DNA of 64,000 bases from Rhizobium etli_C. Its GTDB lineage: Bacteria; Pseudomonadota; Alphaproteobacteria; Rhizobiales; Rhizobiaceae. The position numbers and the translations under genes were made by a program. This document shows positions 7,587-16,614 of the stretch, piece by piece; positions within the stretch are counted from its first letter, which is position 1, and every line of letters begins with the position of its first letter. The stretch is from the NCBI RefSeq assembly GCF_014198605.1, contig NZ_JACIHU010000001.1. One strand, written 5' to 3'. The notes under the pieces were generated by a model that was not told the DNA's origin, did not search any database, and saw nothing but the letters and a program-made list of their open reading frames with translations.

Positions 7587-9593
7587 ATGTCCCAAGCTAT
7601 TTCCCTGACATTTCCCGATGGTTCCGTGCGCAGCTTCCCGGCTGGCGCAACCGGCAAGGATGTCGCCGAATCCATTTCCAAGTCGCTCGCCAAGAGCGCC
7701 GTCGCCATTGCGATCGACGGCGCCGTGCGTGACCTTTCCGACGCCGTCACGGACGGCAAGATCGAAATCATCACTCGCAAGGACGCGCGTGCGCTGGAAC
7801 TTATCCGCCATGACGCCGCGCACGTAATGGCGGAGGCCGTGCAGGAACTCTGGCCCGGCACCCAGGTGACGATCGGCCCGGTCATCGAGAACGGCTTCTA
7901 TTACGACTTCGCCAAGAACGAACCCTTCACGCCCGACGATCTGCCGAAGATCGAAAAGAAGATGAAGGAGATCATCGCCCGCAACGCGCCCTTCACCAAG
8001 CAGGTCTGGTCGCGCGAGAAGGCCAAGGAAGTCTTTGCCGCCAAGGGCGAGCAGTACAAGGTCGAGCTCGTCGACGCGATCCCCGAAGGGCAGGATCTGA
8101 AGATTTATCATCAGGGCGACTGGTTCGACCTTTGCCGCGGCCCGCACATGGCTTCTACCGGCCAGGTCGGCACCGCCTTCAAGCTGATGAAGGTCGCCGG
8201 CGCCTATTGGCGCGGCGACAGCAACAACGCCATGCTGTCGCGCATCTACGGCACGGCATGGGCCGACCAGGCCGATCTCGACAATTACCTGCATATGCTG
8301 GCTGAAGCCGAGAAGCGCGATCATCGCAAGCTCGGCCGCGAGATGGATCTGTTCCATTTCCAGGAAGAAGGCCCGGGCGTCGTCTTCTGGCACGGCAAGG
8401 GCTGGCGCATCTTCCAGACGCTCGTCGCCTATATGCGGCGCCGGCTGGCGGCCGACTACCAGGAAGTCAACGCGCCGCAGGTGCTCGACACGTCGCTCTG
8501 GGAAACCTCGGGTCACTGGGGCTGGTATCAGCAAAACATGTTCGCCGTGAAATCGGCGCATGCGATGACGCATCCCGAAGACAAGGAAGCCGACAATCGC
8601 GTCTTCGCGCTGAAGCCGATGAACTGCCCGGGGCACGTGCAGATCTTCAAGCATGGCCTGAAATCCTATCGTGAGCTGCCGATCCGGCTTGCGGAATTCG
8701 GCCTGGTGCATCGCTACGAGCCGTCGGGCGCGCTGCATGGGCTGATGCGCGTGCGCGGCTTTACGCAGGACGACGCGCATATCTTCTGCACCGACGAGCA
8801 GATGGCCGCCGAATGCCTGAAGATCAACGATCTTATCCTGTCGGTCTACGAGGACTTCGGCTTCAAGGAAATCGTCGTCAAGCTTTCGACCCGGCCGGAA
8901 AAACGCGTCGGTTCCGACGCACTCTGGGATCGTGCCGAAGCCGTGATGACCGACGTGCTGAAGACAATCGAGGCGCAGTCCGAGGGCCGCATCAAAACCG
9001 GCATCCTGCCGGGCGAGGGCGCCTTCTACGGTCCGAAGTTCGAATATACGCTGAAGGATGCGATCGGCCGCGAATGGCAGTGCGGTACGACGCAGGTCGA
9101 CTTCAACCTGCCGGAACGCTTCGGCGCCTTCTACATCGACAGCAATTCCGAAAAGACGCAGCCGGTGATGATCCACCGCGCCATCTGCGGCTCGATGGAA
9201 CGCTTCCTCGGTATCCTGATCGAGAACTTCGCCGGCCATATGCCGCTCTGGGTCTCGCCGCTGCAGGTGGTGGTCGCGACGATCACCTCGGAGGCCGATG
9301 CCTACGGCCTCGAAGTGGCCGAGGCGCTGCGCGATGCCGGTCTCAACGTAGAGACCGATTTCCGCAACGAGAAGATCAACTACAAGATCCGTGAGCACTC
9401 GGTCACCAAGGTTCCTGTCATCATCGTCTGCGGCAGAAAGGAAGCCGAGGAGCGCACGGTCAACATCCGCCGCCTCGGCAGCCAGGACCAGGTTTCGATG
9501 GGGCTCGACGCTGCGGTCGAGAGCCTTACGCTCGAGGCGACACCGCCTGATATCCGCCGTAAGGCCGAAGCAAAAAAAGCCAAGGCGGCCTGA
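7587..9593 (+). CDS. thrS: Threonyl-tRNA synthetase
   Basis: The 668-residue class II synthetase attaches threonine to tRNA-Thr. Domains in order are TGS (about 1-64), the editing domain with the HDAAHVMAEA His motif (about 75-84) and GDWFDLCRGPH, the catalytic core with NCPGHVQIFK carrying the zinc Cys, RYEPSGALHGLMRVRGFTQD, and the C-terminal anticodon-binding domain. Length and order are normal for bacterial ThrRS. An AAGGAG site precedes the ATG. The leader of about 120 bases shows no T-box, as expected for an alphaproteobacterium, but it has a hairpin similar to the one directly after the gene. Confidence 0.97.
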   Translation: MSQAISLTFPDGSVRSFPAGATGKDVAESISKSLAKSAVAIAIDGAVRDLSDAVTDGKIEIITRKDARALELIRHDAAHVMAEAVQELWPGTQVTIGPVIENGFYYDFAKNEPFTPDDLPKIEKKMKEIIARNAPFTKQVWSREKAKEVFAAKGEQYKVELVDAIPEGQDLKIYHQGDWFDLCRGPHMASTGQVGTAFKLMKVAGAYWRGDSNNAMLSRIYGTAWADQADLDNYLHMLAEAEKRDHRKLGREMDLFHFQEEGPGVVFWHGKGWRIFQTLVAYMRRRLAADYQEVNAPQVLDTSLWETSGHWGWYQQNMFAVKSAHAMTHPEDKEADNRVFALKPMNCPGHVQIFKHGLKSYRELPIRLAEFGLVHRYEPSGALHGLMRVRGFTQDDAHIFCTDEQMAAECLKINDLILSVYEDFGFKEIVVKLSTRPEKRVGSDALWDRAEAVMTDVLKTIEAQSEGRIKTGILPGEGAFYGPKFEYTLKDAIGREWQCGTTQVDFNLPERFGAFYIDSNSEKTQPVMIHRAICGSMERFLGILIENFAGHMPLWVSPLQVVVATITSEADAYGLEVAEALRDAGLNVETDFRNEKINYKIREHSVTKVPVIIVCGRKEAEERTVNIRRLGSQDQVSMGLDAAVESLTLEATPPDIRRKAEAKKAKAA

Positions 9594-9604
9594 AACGCCG
9601 TTAT

Positions 9605-9630
9605 CCGGCAGCGCCATCCGGCGCTGTCGG
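9605..9630 (+). terminator. Stable hairpin after thrS without a T tract
   Basis: The 11-bp stem CCGGCAGCGCC / GGCGCTGTCGG (one G-U pair) with loop ATCC starts 12 bases after the thrS stop codon. No T run follows, so it may stabilise the mRNA end or weakly attenuate read-through into the acyltransferase gene that starts at 9640. Confidence 0.5.
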
Positions 9631-9639
9631 CAATCTGAT

Positions 9640-10536
9640 ATGAAACCGCAATATTGTCGTCGCGAACGGGGAGCGGATCATCCCGGGGCCGGCGTGCGCT
9701 TCAAAGAACTATTCTATGCCAATGACGCAGACCCGCGGCTGAAGCGGTGGCTGATCCGCTCGATCGAAGGGCTTTCGGGCCGCGATCATTATGTCGGCCT
9801 CTACGAGATCTGGCGCCGCGACATCATCGGCAAAAGCGATCGCGTCTTCGCCAGGACGCTCGATCTCATCGACGTCACGATCGACGTCAAGGGCCACTGG
9901 CCGCTCGAACCCGTTCCCACTGAACCGATCGCCATCATCGCTAACCACCCTTTCGGCATCGGCGACGGCATCGCTGTCCTGGTGCTTGCCGAACAGATGG
10001 GTCGTCCCTTCAAGATACTCATTCATAACGACCTGCTGAAGGTGCCGGAGATGGCATCCTATTCGTTGCCGATCTCCTTTGAAGAGACCGGGGAGGCCCT
10101 GGCGATGAACATGAAGAGCCGGAACGAGGCGGTGCGGCTGCTCAAGGAAGGCACGACCATCATCGTCTTTCCGGCTGGCGGCGTTGCCACCGCGAGAAGG
10201 GGGTTCGGCCGCGCCGAAGACCTGCCGTGGAAGCTGTTTCCGGCAAAACTCGTCCAGGCGGCGCGGGCAAGCGTGCTGCCGGTCTATTTCGAGGGCCAGA
10301 ACGGCCGGCTGTTCCACCTGGCGAGCCTGACATCGATGACGCTGCGTCTGTCGCTGTTGATCCGCGAGTTCCGCCGGCTGTCCGGCCGCACGATCACGGC
10401 CCATGTCGGCGAGATGCTGAGCTGGGAGTCGTTGAGCGAGGGTAGCGACCGCAAAAATCTGCTCGCCCGCCTCCATGAGGCCGTCTTTTCGATAGCGCCG
10501 CCCTCGAAGCGGCCGAGACGGCACCGCTTGCGGTAA
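9640..10536 (+). CDS. Lysophospholipid acyltransferase family protein (hemolysin/OlsA-like branch)
   Basis: The 298-residue protein belongs to the PlsC-like acyltransferase superfamily. It has ANHPFGIGDG as the His-Asp catalytic motif, FPAGGVATARR as the EGTRS-equivalent block and VLPVYFEGQNGRLFHL near the end. The His-Asp spacing is HX5D, which is the hemolysin-type arrangement rather than the HX4D of classical PlsC. OlsA-type members make acyloxy-acyl ornithine lipids in rhizobia, but this protein could use another lysolipid. The start at 9640 lies between thrS and the core; the frame extends further upstream only by overlapping thrS. Confidence 0.75.
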   Translation: MKPQYCRRERGADHPGAGVRFKELFYANDADPRLKRWLIRSIEGLSGRDHYVGLYEIWRRDIIGKSDRVFARTLDLIDVTIDVKGHWPLEPVPTEPIAIIANHPFGIGDGIAVLVLAEQMGRPFKILIHNDLLKVPEMASYSLPISFEETGEALAMNMKSRNEAVRLLKEGTTIIVFPAGGVATARRGFGRAEDLPWKLFPAKLVQAARASVLPVYFEGQNGRLFHLASLTSMTLRLSLLIREFRRLSGRTITAHVGEMLSWESLSEGSDRKNLLARLHEAVFSIAPPSKRPRRHRLR

Positions 10537-10538
10537 GA

Positions 10539-11636
10539 TCAATCGAGGCTGGCCCCGTCACCGCCCTGCGGTACGAGCTGTTCGTAGGAGGGCAGCGGCG
10601 CTTCCGGAGCCGGCTGGACACCCGGCGGCGGCGGCGTGCCGGCCGGCACCTGCTGCACCGTGCGGGCCGCACTCTCCGGCTGCTGCGGTTGCTGGTCCTT
10701 CATCAGAACTTCGACATCGGTGTTCCTGCCGGCGACCACTTTGAAATCCCGCTGGTAGATCTTGTCCTTGTTGCGGGCGACGGCGGAATATTCGCCTTCG
10801 GCAAGCACCATGGTTGGAAAGGCGCTGACGCTTTCGCCGACGCTGTCGCCGGCTGCCGTCAGGATCGACCAGGCCGTATCGGCGATCGCTTCGCCCCCGG
10901 CTTCGGAGACCAGCTTGAAGGTGATCTGGGCGGCGCGGTGCTGGATCGTCGCTTCGGTCAGTTTGCCGGCCTCGACCTGGATGTCGGCGCGGATGACTGC
11001 ATTGACGCTGCCATATTCGGAAACGATGTGATAGGTGCCGGAATTGAGGCGCACGACCGTGTTCGGGGAAACGTCGGCCACGACGAGGCCGCGCTCGCCG
11101 TCGTCGCGGACTTCCGCGGAATAAATCGAGAAGCTCAACTGATCGGGGCGGATGCGGGCATCGGTGCCGGAGACGGCATTGAGCAACAACCCGCCGGCAT
11201 CAAGCACCATCACCTGCTTGTCGACCTCGCCGTCGGCCGGCACCGTCAGCTTCTTGGTGACGCCGGCGCGGCCGAAGGAGACATTGACGAAATAATCGCC
11301 CGGCGCGAGCTGGAAGGCGGCTGGTCCGCCCTTGGCGCTGGCGATCAGCGGCAGTTTGCCGTCGGTTCCGGCGATCGGGCTGAAGACATACCAGGACAGA
11401 CCATCCTCGACCGGCGTGCCGTCGGCCGTCAGCTTGGCTTCCATCGCGACGTCGCGCAGCTTGGCGGCTTCGGGGGCGGTGCCGGGCGCGATGAAAGCGT
11501 TGAGCTTCGGCATCTTCGGCGTCGATTCAATCTGCTTGAAGTCCTTGAAAGCGTCCTGCGCGCCGGCGCCGAAGGGCGTCACTACCATCAGGGCAATGGC
11601 GAGGCCGAGGCGTGCAAAAGGCGAAATGCCAAACAT
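10539..11636 (-). CDS. Secreted protein of unknown function, Pro-rich C terminus
   Basis: The 365-residue protein begins with a clear signal peptide (MFGISPFARLGLAIALMVV, cut probably after GAGA). The body has about three repeats of a beta-rich unit with the phrases LAPGDYFVNVSFG, LNSGTYHIVSEYG and LAEGEYSAVARN. These resemble carboxypeptidase-regulatory or PEGA-like beta sandwiches in periplasmic proteins. The last 45 residues are rich in Pro and Gln (GTPPPPGVQPAPEAPLPS). No enzyme motif is visible. It is probably periplasmic and associated with the envelope. The ATG at 11636 gives the best signal peptide; an upstream ATG at 11678 adds 14 residues. Confidence 0.65.
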   Translation of the reverse strand: MFGISPFARLGLAIALMVVTPFGAGAQDAFKDFKQIESTPKMPKLNAFIAPGTAPEAAKLRDVAMEAKLTADGTPVEDGLSWYVFSPIAGTDGKLPLIASAKGGPAAFQLAPGDYFVNVSFGRAGVTKKLTVPADGEVDKQVMVLDAGGLLLNAVSGTDARIRPDQLSFSIYSAEVRDDGERGLVVADVSPNTVVRLNSGTYHIVSEYGSVNAVIRADIQVEAGKLTEATIQHRAAQITFKLVSEAGGEAIADTAWSILTAAGDSVGESVSAFPTMVLAEGEYSAVARNKDKIYQRDFKVVAGRNTDVEVLMKDQQPQQPESAARTVQQVPAGTPPPPGVQPAPEAPLPSYEQLVPQGGDGASLD

Positions 11637-11749
11637 CTGTTTCGTGAACCGATTGACTTCTGAAATCGCAAAGGCCACTTCAAGACCAACGCGATGGCAA
11701 ATTCAAGACCCACGCTTCGCAGCAGCATAAAAATGAAAGTTTCTCCCGC

Positions 11750-12334
11750 ATGAAATCCGATATCAAGCTGATCGACTACCTTGCCGTGCGCCGCTCCATT
11801 CCCGCTTTTCAGATGTGCGAACCAGGCCCCGAGAAGGCCGAGATCGAGGAAATCCTGCGTCTTGCCTCGCGTGTTCCCGATCACGGCAAGATCGCGCCCT
11901 GGCGCTTCATCGTCTATCGCGGACAGGAGCGCGTCCGCCTCGGCGAGGCGCTGCTGACGCTGGCGCTCGAGACGAAACCCGACCTTTCCGAAGAGATGAT
12001 CCAGGTCGAACGCACCCGCTTCACCCGTGCGCCTGTGGTCGTCGCCGTCGTCAGCAGGGCGGGGCCGCACATCAAGATCCCGGAATGGGAGCAGCTGATG
12101 TCGGCCGGCGCACTCTGCCTCAACGTCATCCTGTCAGCCAATGCCCATGGCTACGTGGCCAACTGGCTGACGGAGTGGTTCGCCTATGACGAGCGCGCCT
12201 ACCCGCTGCTCGGCGTCGAACCGGGCGAAAAGGTGGCGGGCTTCATCCATATCGGCTCGACGACATTTCCGGCAATCGAGCGGCCGCGGCCGGAGCTTGT
12301 CGACACCGTCACCTGGATCGGCGGAGAGGATTGA
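11750..12334 (+). CDS. Nitroreductase-family flavoenzyme (YdjA-like)
   Basis: The 194-residue protein has the nitroreductase pattern: RRSIPAFQM near the N terminus (FMN phosphate contact), ASRVPDHGKIAPWRF, SAGALCLNVILSANAHG and NWLTEWFAYD. The short form without an insertion resembles E. coli YdjA, which uses NAD(P)H and FMN. The substrate is unknown. Its TGA shares a base with the ATG of the flavin reductase-like gene that follows, so the two are translationally coupled and may exchange reduced flavin. Confidence 0.85.
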   Translation: MKSDIKLIDYLAVRRSIPAFQMCEPGPEKAEIEEILRLASRVPDHGKIAPWRFIVYRGQERVRLGEALLTLALETKPDLSEEMIQVERTRFTRAPVVVAVVSRAGPHIKIPEWEQLMSAGALCLNVILSANAHGYVANWLTEWFAYDERAYPLLGVEPGEKVAGFIHIGSTTFPAIERPRPELVDTVTWIGGED

Positions 12335-12942
12335 TGTTCTACACCACCGACAGCAACCGTCATGGGCTGGCGCATGATCCCTTCAAGGCGATCGTCTCGC
12401 CGCGTCCGATCGGCTGGATCGGCAGCAAGGGCAGGGACGGCTCGATCAACCTTGCGCCCTATTCCTTCTTCAACGCCGTCGCCGACCGGCCGAAGCTGGT
12501 GATGTTTTCTTCGGCTGGTCGCAAACACAGCCAGCGCAACGCCGCTGAGACCGGCGTCTTCACCTGCAATTTCGTCAGCCGCGATCTTGCCGAAAAGATG
12601 AACCTTTCCTCGGCCGCACTGCCCTATGGCGAGAGCGAATTCGGCTTCGCCGGACTGACGCCGAAACAGGCCGAACTTGTCGACGCCCCCTATGTCGGCG
12701 AGGCTTTCGCGGTGCTCGAATGCAGGGTCACCGAGATCATCGAGCCGAAGGCGCTGTCGGGTGCGCCGTCCGAAAACGTCATCGTCTTCGGCGAGGTCAT
12801 CGGCATCCGCATCGACGAGGCGATTGTCAGGGACGGCCGCCTCGACATGTCGATCGCCCGGCCTGTGGCCCGCATGGGCTACATGGATTACAGCGAGGGC
12901 AGCGATGTCTTCGAGATGCTCCGGCCGCGGGTCGAGGGCTGA
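12334..12942 (+). CDS. Flavin reductase-like split-barrel FMN-binding protein
   Basis: The 202-residue protein is of the flavin reductase/DIM6-NTAB type: SPRPIGWIGSKGRDGSINLAPYSFFNAV (conserved flavin loop), then TGVFTCNFVSRDLAEKMN and a late GEVIGIRID strand. Proteins of this kind reduce or bind FMN. The ATG overlaps the nitroreductase stop (TGATG), which fixes the start. The combination suggests a two-protein flavin-dependent redox unit; the substrate is unknown. Confidence 0.85.
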   Translation: MFYTTDSNRHGLAHDPFKAIVSPRPIGWIGSKGRDGSINLAPYSFFNAVADRPKLVMFSSAGRKHSQRNAAETGVFTCNFVSRDLAEKMNLSSAALPYGESEFGFAGLTPKQAELVDAPYVGEAFAVLECRVTEIIEPKALSGAPSENVIVFGEVIGIRIDEAIVRDGRLDMSIARPVARMGYMDYSEGSDVFEMLRPRVEG

Positions 12943-13013
12943 CGCGAAGGCATACAAGGGCTAAAGAAACATGGTGAACGAATCTTAAACCTTTTACCGC
13001 TACGGTCGCAGCA

Positions 13014-14189
13014 ATGAAAGGAACGCGAGGGAATCGCGTTCAAGTGCTGGGGCGTCGCGTGATCGTAGAAGCTTTCCTTCGTTGGATCGAAACGGCCAAG
13101 ACCGGCGATCGGGCCCGGGCCGCGAACGCACTCGGTCGAGCCTATCTGCAATCTCAGATGAACGCGGAAGAGCGGACGGCGGCCGAGATGGCAATGACCT
13201 TTCTGCTCGACGATCCGTCGCCGCGCGTGCGGCTTGCGCTTGCCGAGGCGGTCGCCTGGTCGCCCGACGCGCCGCGCAACCTGGTCCTTTCGCTTGCCGC
13301 CGATCAGCCTGAGATTGCCTGCCATGCCGTCACCTGTTCACCGCTTCTGACCGATGCCGATCTCGTCGATCTCGCCGCACGCGGCAATGGCGCAACCCGG
13401 ATGCTGATCGCGGCGAGGGCGCATGTGACGCGGCCGATTTCAGCCGCCCTTGCGGAAGTCGGCGATGAAGAGGAGCTGCTCTGCCTACTCGAGAACGAGG
13501 GCGCTGTCATTTCCAGCCTTTCGTTGAAGCGCATCGCCGAACGGCTCGGCGACTGCTGCGATATCCGCAATTTGCTTCTCGAACGCAGCGATCTTCCGGC
13601 CGATGCCCGCCAGCTGCTGACCCAGCATGTCAGCAATGCGCTGGTCGGTCTGCCGCTTGTTCAGGCGGCGATCGGGCTGCAGCGGCTGCAGCGGATCAGC
13701 CGCGAGGCGACGGAAGCGGCGATCGTATCGATTGCCGGCGATATCGCGCCCCGGGAGATACCCGACCTCGTCGAACATTTGCGCCTCAACGGCCGCCTGA
13801 CGCCGTCCTTCCTGATGCACGCGCTCTGCTGCGGCAAGGTGGACTTCTTCGCCGGAGCGATCGTCGATCTGACAGGCTGCGGCGAGCGCCGCGTGCGCTC
13901 GATCCTGGCGACGGGACGCATGCATGCGGTGCGCGCGCTCTATGAGTCCGCCGGCCTGCCGAGGGATATCAGCGTGATCTTCGTGGAGGCGACGCTTCTG
14001 TGGCGCGAGGCGGCCCGGAAGGCGCCGGGCAGCGTGCTCGGCACCGTCTGCGGTCGTCTTCTCGAAAAATTCCGCCATCACGACGGCGCACATGGTGCGG
14101 TCGGAGAACTGCTCGACATGGTGGAGAAGCTGCATGTCGCCGAACAGCGGCAATCAGCCCGCGTCTATGCGGCGCTTGCAGCGGCCTAA
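13014..14189 (+). CDS. DUF2336 (HEAT-like) protein
   Basis: The 391-residue soluble alpha-helical protein has the DUF2336 layout. Repeated helical units of about 30 residues include FLLDDPSPRVRLALAEAVAW, followed by helices such as LLTQHVSNALVGLP. Members are widespread in Alphaproteobacteria and have no assigned function. The ATG at 13014 has a weak ribosome-binding site; a GTG at 13059 (VIVEAFLRWIE) is an alternative. The stop is followed directly by a repeat element. Confidence 0.75.
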   Translation: MKGTRGNRVQVLGRRVIVEAFLRWIETAKTGDRARAANALGRAYLQSQMNAEERTAAEMAMTFLLDDPSPRVRLALAEAVAWSPDAPRNLVLSLAADQPEIACHAVTCSPLLTDADLVDLAARGNGATRMLIAARAHVTRPISAALAEVGDEEELLCLLENEGAVISSLSLKRIAERLGDCCDIRNLLLERSDLPADARQLLTQHVSNALVGLPLVQAAIGLQRLQRISREATEAAIVSIAGDIAPREIPDLVEHLRLNGRLTPSFLMHALCCGKVDFFAGAIVDLTGCGERRVRSILATGRMHAVRALYESAGLPRDISVIFVEATLLWREAARKAPGSVLGTVCGRLLEKFRHHDGAHGAVGELLDMVEKLHVAEQRQSARVYAALAAA

Positions 14190-14291
14190 AGCGCATCGCG
14201 ATCTTTCAGATTCGTTTCTTGCGCTTTAGCTCTCGGTTTTCACGCATGTCGCTGCCGCAAAACCGCGCACACTTTTGCGCGGCATGCTTTA
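14187..14291 (+). repeat. Rhizobial intergenic repeat, copy 1
   Basis: The stretch contains a first inverted block (AAAGCGCATCGCG ... GCGCTTTAG) and a second palindromic block with GCATGTCGCTGCCGC, AAAACCGCGCACACTTTTG and GCATGC. The same order and spacing occur at 51738-51845, and an inverted, doubled version lies at 35749-35957. Mosaic elements of this kind are common between rhizobial genes. This copy separates two convergent genes and may also act as a terminator. Confidence 0.75.
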
Positions 14292-14693
14292 GTCGGCGAT
14301 CCGTGTCACTACCCAGGAATAGCTGGCGGATACGAAGTGCACGGGCTTGGAGAGCGTCTCCTTGACGTCCCGGCCCGAGGGAAGATGTGCGCGGACCTGG
14401 CCGGCGATATTTTCAGCGAAGCTGGCGAGCTTCCCCACGGGTTGTTCGACAGGCTCGGGCGCAGGAACGGCGGCTGGCTTCGGCGGTTCGGCGGCGGCAA
14501 CCGCTTTCGGCGCCTCGCAGACCGCGATCACCGAGGGATAGCTGACATTGGCATAGGCCTTCAGCCGGCGCTCGGCCTCGGCATCGCAGGCGGCAACGGT
14601 TTCCCAACGCTTGTCGACTGTCGCGACATAGCTGCACTGGGTGACGGAATCGTCGCAACCGAGAATGGTCATCGCGATGAGTACCGCTTGCAT
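14289..14693 (-). CDS. Small hypothetical exported protein with Cys-rich N terminus
   Basis: The 134-residue protein starts with a short hydrophobic stretch (MQAVLIAMTILG) followed by CDDSVTQCSYV and CDAEAERRL, then a Pro/Ala linker (AAAEPPKPAAVPAPEPVEQP) and a basic C terminus. The N terminus is a poor but possible signal sequence, and its two or three Cys suggest a periplasmic disulfide protein. No family was recognised beyond a resemblance to conserved rhizobial hypotheticals. The gene overlaps the end of the preceding repeat by three bases. Confidence 0.5.
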   Translation of the reverse strand: MQAVLIAMTILGCDDSVTQCSYVATVDKRWETVAACDAEAERRLKAYANVSYPSVIAVCEAPKAVAAAEPPKPAAVPAPEPVEQPVGKLASFAENIAGQVRAHLPSGRDVKETLSKPVHFVSASYSWVVTRIAD

Positions 14694-14821
14694 ATTCTGC
14701 TTCCTTGGCTATTGAACCTGACATCGCCTTAGACGGCGCAATTCCAACCGAATGAAGGCAAGAGCATTAACTCTTCGTCATGTCGAGCAAAAATTGCGCC
14801 TCGAAAGTATCGGGAGCCAGC

Positions 14822-15280
14822 ATGTCCGTCACCATTGCCCAAGAGCCGCCGCGGCAGGAGGGCGTCATCCGCCTTCTCGATCTTTCCGATGCCTATGCGC
14901 AGTCGCTCTATCCGGCCGAGAGCAATCATCTGGTGGACCTTTCTCTCCTGGAAAAGCCTTCCGTAAGTTTCTTCGTCGCGCGCAACCGTGGCGCAATCGT
15001 CGGTTGCTGCGCATTGGTGGAGGCCGGCGACGGTATGGCGGAGATCAAGCGCATGTTCGTCGACCCGCAGGCGAGGGGACTGAGGATCGCCAGCGGCCTG
15101 ATGAACGCGCTGGAGGCGGTCGCACGGGAAAAGCGGCTGATGGCGATCCGGCTCGAAACCGGCATCTATCAGCCCGAGGCGATCGCTCTCTATCGCAAAT
15201 ACGGATATCGGGAGATCGAGGCCTTCGGCGCCTATCTGCCCGACCCGCTCAGCCTGTTCATGGAAAAGCGGCTGGGATAA
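14822..15280 (+). CDS. GNAT-family N-acetyltransferase
   Basis: The 152-residue protein has the acetyl-CoA binding block of GNAT enzymes: EIKRMFVDPQARGLRIASGLMNALE (consensus Q/RxxGxG/A). It continues with AVAREKRLMAIRLETGIYQPEAIALYRKYGY, typical of the YjdJ/PA4866-like subgroup. It acetylates an amine that cannot be predicted. The ATG at 14822 has GGGAG eight bases upstream; an earlier in-frame ATG (14780) lacks a site. Confidence 0.85.
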   Translation: MSVTIAQEPPRQEGVIRLLDLSDAYAQSLYPAESNHLVDLSLLEKPSVSFFVARNRGAIVGCCALVEAGDGMAEIKRMFVDPQARGLRIASGLMNALEAVAREKRLMAIRLETGIYQPEAIALYRKYGYREIEAFGAYLPDPLSLFMEKRLG

Positions 15281-15296
15281 CGGCCTGCGCCCCGCT

Positions 15297-16499
15297 TCAG
15301 CCTTCGGCGACGCGGGGAACCGGCTTGGACGGCGGAGCCTGTTCGTCGATCACGATCTGCGGCCCATGCTCGATGGTCTCGGCGTTTCGGGCCTCGTGGA
15401 TCCATTCGCGCCAGATGGCGACGATCAGCGCCATCAGCACCGGGCCGATGAAGAGGCCGAGAAAACCCATCGTCTTGACGCCGCCGACAAGGCCGAAGAA
15501 GGTCGGCAGGAAGGGCAGCTTGATCGGGCCGCCGACGAGCTTCGGCCGCAGCGTCTTGTCGACGATGAAGAGCTCGACCGTGCCCCAGACAAAGAGGCCT
15601 ACGCCGGCGACATGCGAGCCGCTCGCCAGGAGATAGATCGAGACCAGCGTGAACGAGAGCGGCGCACCGCCCGGTATCAGCGCCATCACGCCCGTCAGCA
15701 CGCCGAGAGTCACCGGCGACGGCACGCCGGCGATCCAATAGGCAAGGCCGAGCACGATGCCTTCGCCGATCGCAATCAGCGTCATGCCCATGACGGTGGA
15801 GCTGATTGTCGCGGGAACGACGCGGGAAATGCGTTCCCAGCGGTTCGGCAGGATGCGCTCACCCAGCATGTCGATCTGCTTGGAGAAGGAGAAGCCGTCG
15901 CGATAGACGAAGAACAGCGCGATCAGCATGAAGAGCAGCGTCAGCAGAAGATGGAAGGCGCCGCCGCCGGCCGCAAGAACGGCACGATAGATATTGCCGA
16001 TATGGGCACCGCTGACCGCCTGGATGAGCTCACCGAGCGCGCCTGGGCTGCCGATATATTTTGTCCAAAGCTCGTCGAGATAGGGGCCGGCAAACGGCAA
16101 GGCGGCGATCCAGCCAGGTGTCGAGGCCCCGGAACGGTTGGCATGGATTGCCCATGCGAGCCAGGTGCGCACTTCGCCCGTCGTATAGGTGGTCGCAAAT
16201 CCGATCGGGATGACCAGAAAGGTGACGATCATGATGATGGCGATGGTCGCGGCGATCGTCGTATTGCCGCCGACGCGGGCAAGAAGCTTGCGGTAGAGCG
16301 GCCAGCTGGCGAAGCCGATGACGAGGGCGGCCAGCACCGGCACCAGGAAGCCGTAGAAGAAATAGACGCCGGCGGCGACGATCAGCACCAGCAGCCAACG
16401 CGCCGCTGAGATGGAGGGTATCAGCGGCGTGCGTGTCGGCGCCGACGAGCCCAGCCATCGCGGTTCATGATTGCTTCTCTGACGGTCAAACACACCCAC
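15297..16499 (-). CDS. AI-2E family transporter (PerM/YdiK type)
   Basis: The 400-residue inner-membrane protein has about eight hydrophobic segments and the family features: a paired N-terminal helix block (about 33-80) and the long extracytoplasmic domain around 130-190. The C-terminal block LGVLTGVMALIPGGAPLSFT ends in PTFFGLVGGVKTMGFLGLFIGP. The family includes autoinducer-2 exporters and Na+/H+ antiporter-like proteins, so the substrate is uncertain. The convergent GNAT gene ends 16 bases away. The long Met-start is kept. Confidence 0.85.
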   Translation of the reverse strand: MGVFDRQRSNHEPRWLGSSAPTRTPLIPSISAARWLLVLIVAAGVYFFYGFLVPVLAALVIGFASWPLYRKLLARVGGNTTIAATIAIIMIVTFLVIPIGFATTYTTGEVRTWLAWAIHANRSGASTPGWIAALPFAGPYLDELWTKYIGSPGALGELIQAVSGAHIGNIYRAVLAAGGGAFHLLLTLLFMLIALFFVYRDGFSFSKQIDMLGERILPNRWERISRVVPATISSTVMGMTLIAIGEGIVLGLAYWIAGVPSPVTLGVLTGVMALIPGGAPLSFTLVSIYLLASGSHVAGVGLFVWGTVELFIVDKTLRPKLVGGPIKLPFLPTFFGLVGGVKTMGFLGLFIGPVLMALIVAIWREWIHEARNAETIEHGPQIVIDEQAPPSKPVPRVAEG

Positions 16500-16614
16500 G
16501 CGCGCCTCTTCTTATTCTTGTCTTCTGGTTATGGGCTATGAACCCGGCGGTTTCAAGGTCCGCGCCGTGAAAGCGTATACAAAGCGTCGCTATTCAGCCA
16601 TCAGAGCTGATGTC

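Noticed and set aside
7503..9617. Long open frame opposite thrS
   Set aside because: Antisense shadow; composition is His/Asp/Arg-rich as expected for reverse complement of conserved GC-rich coding DNA.
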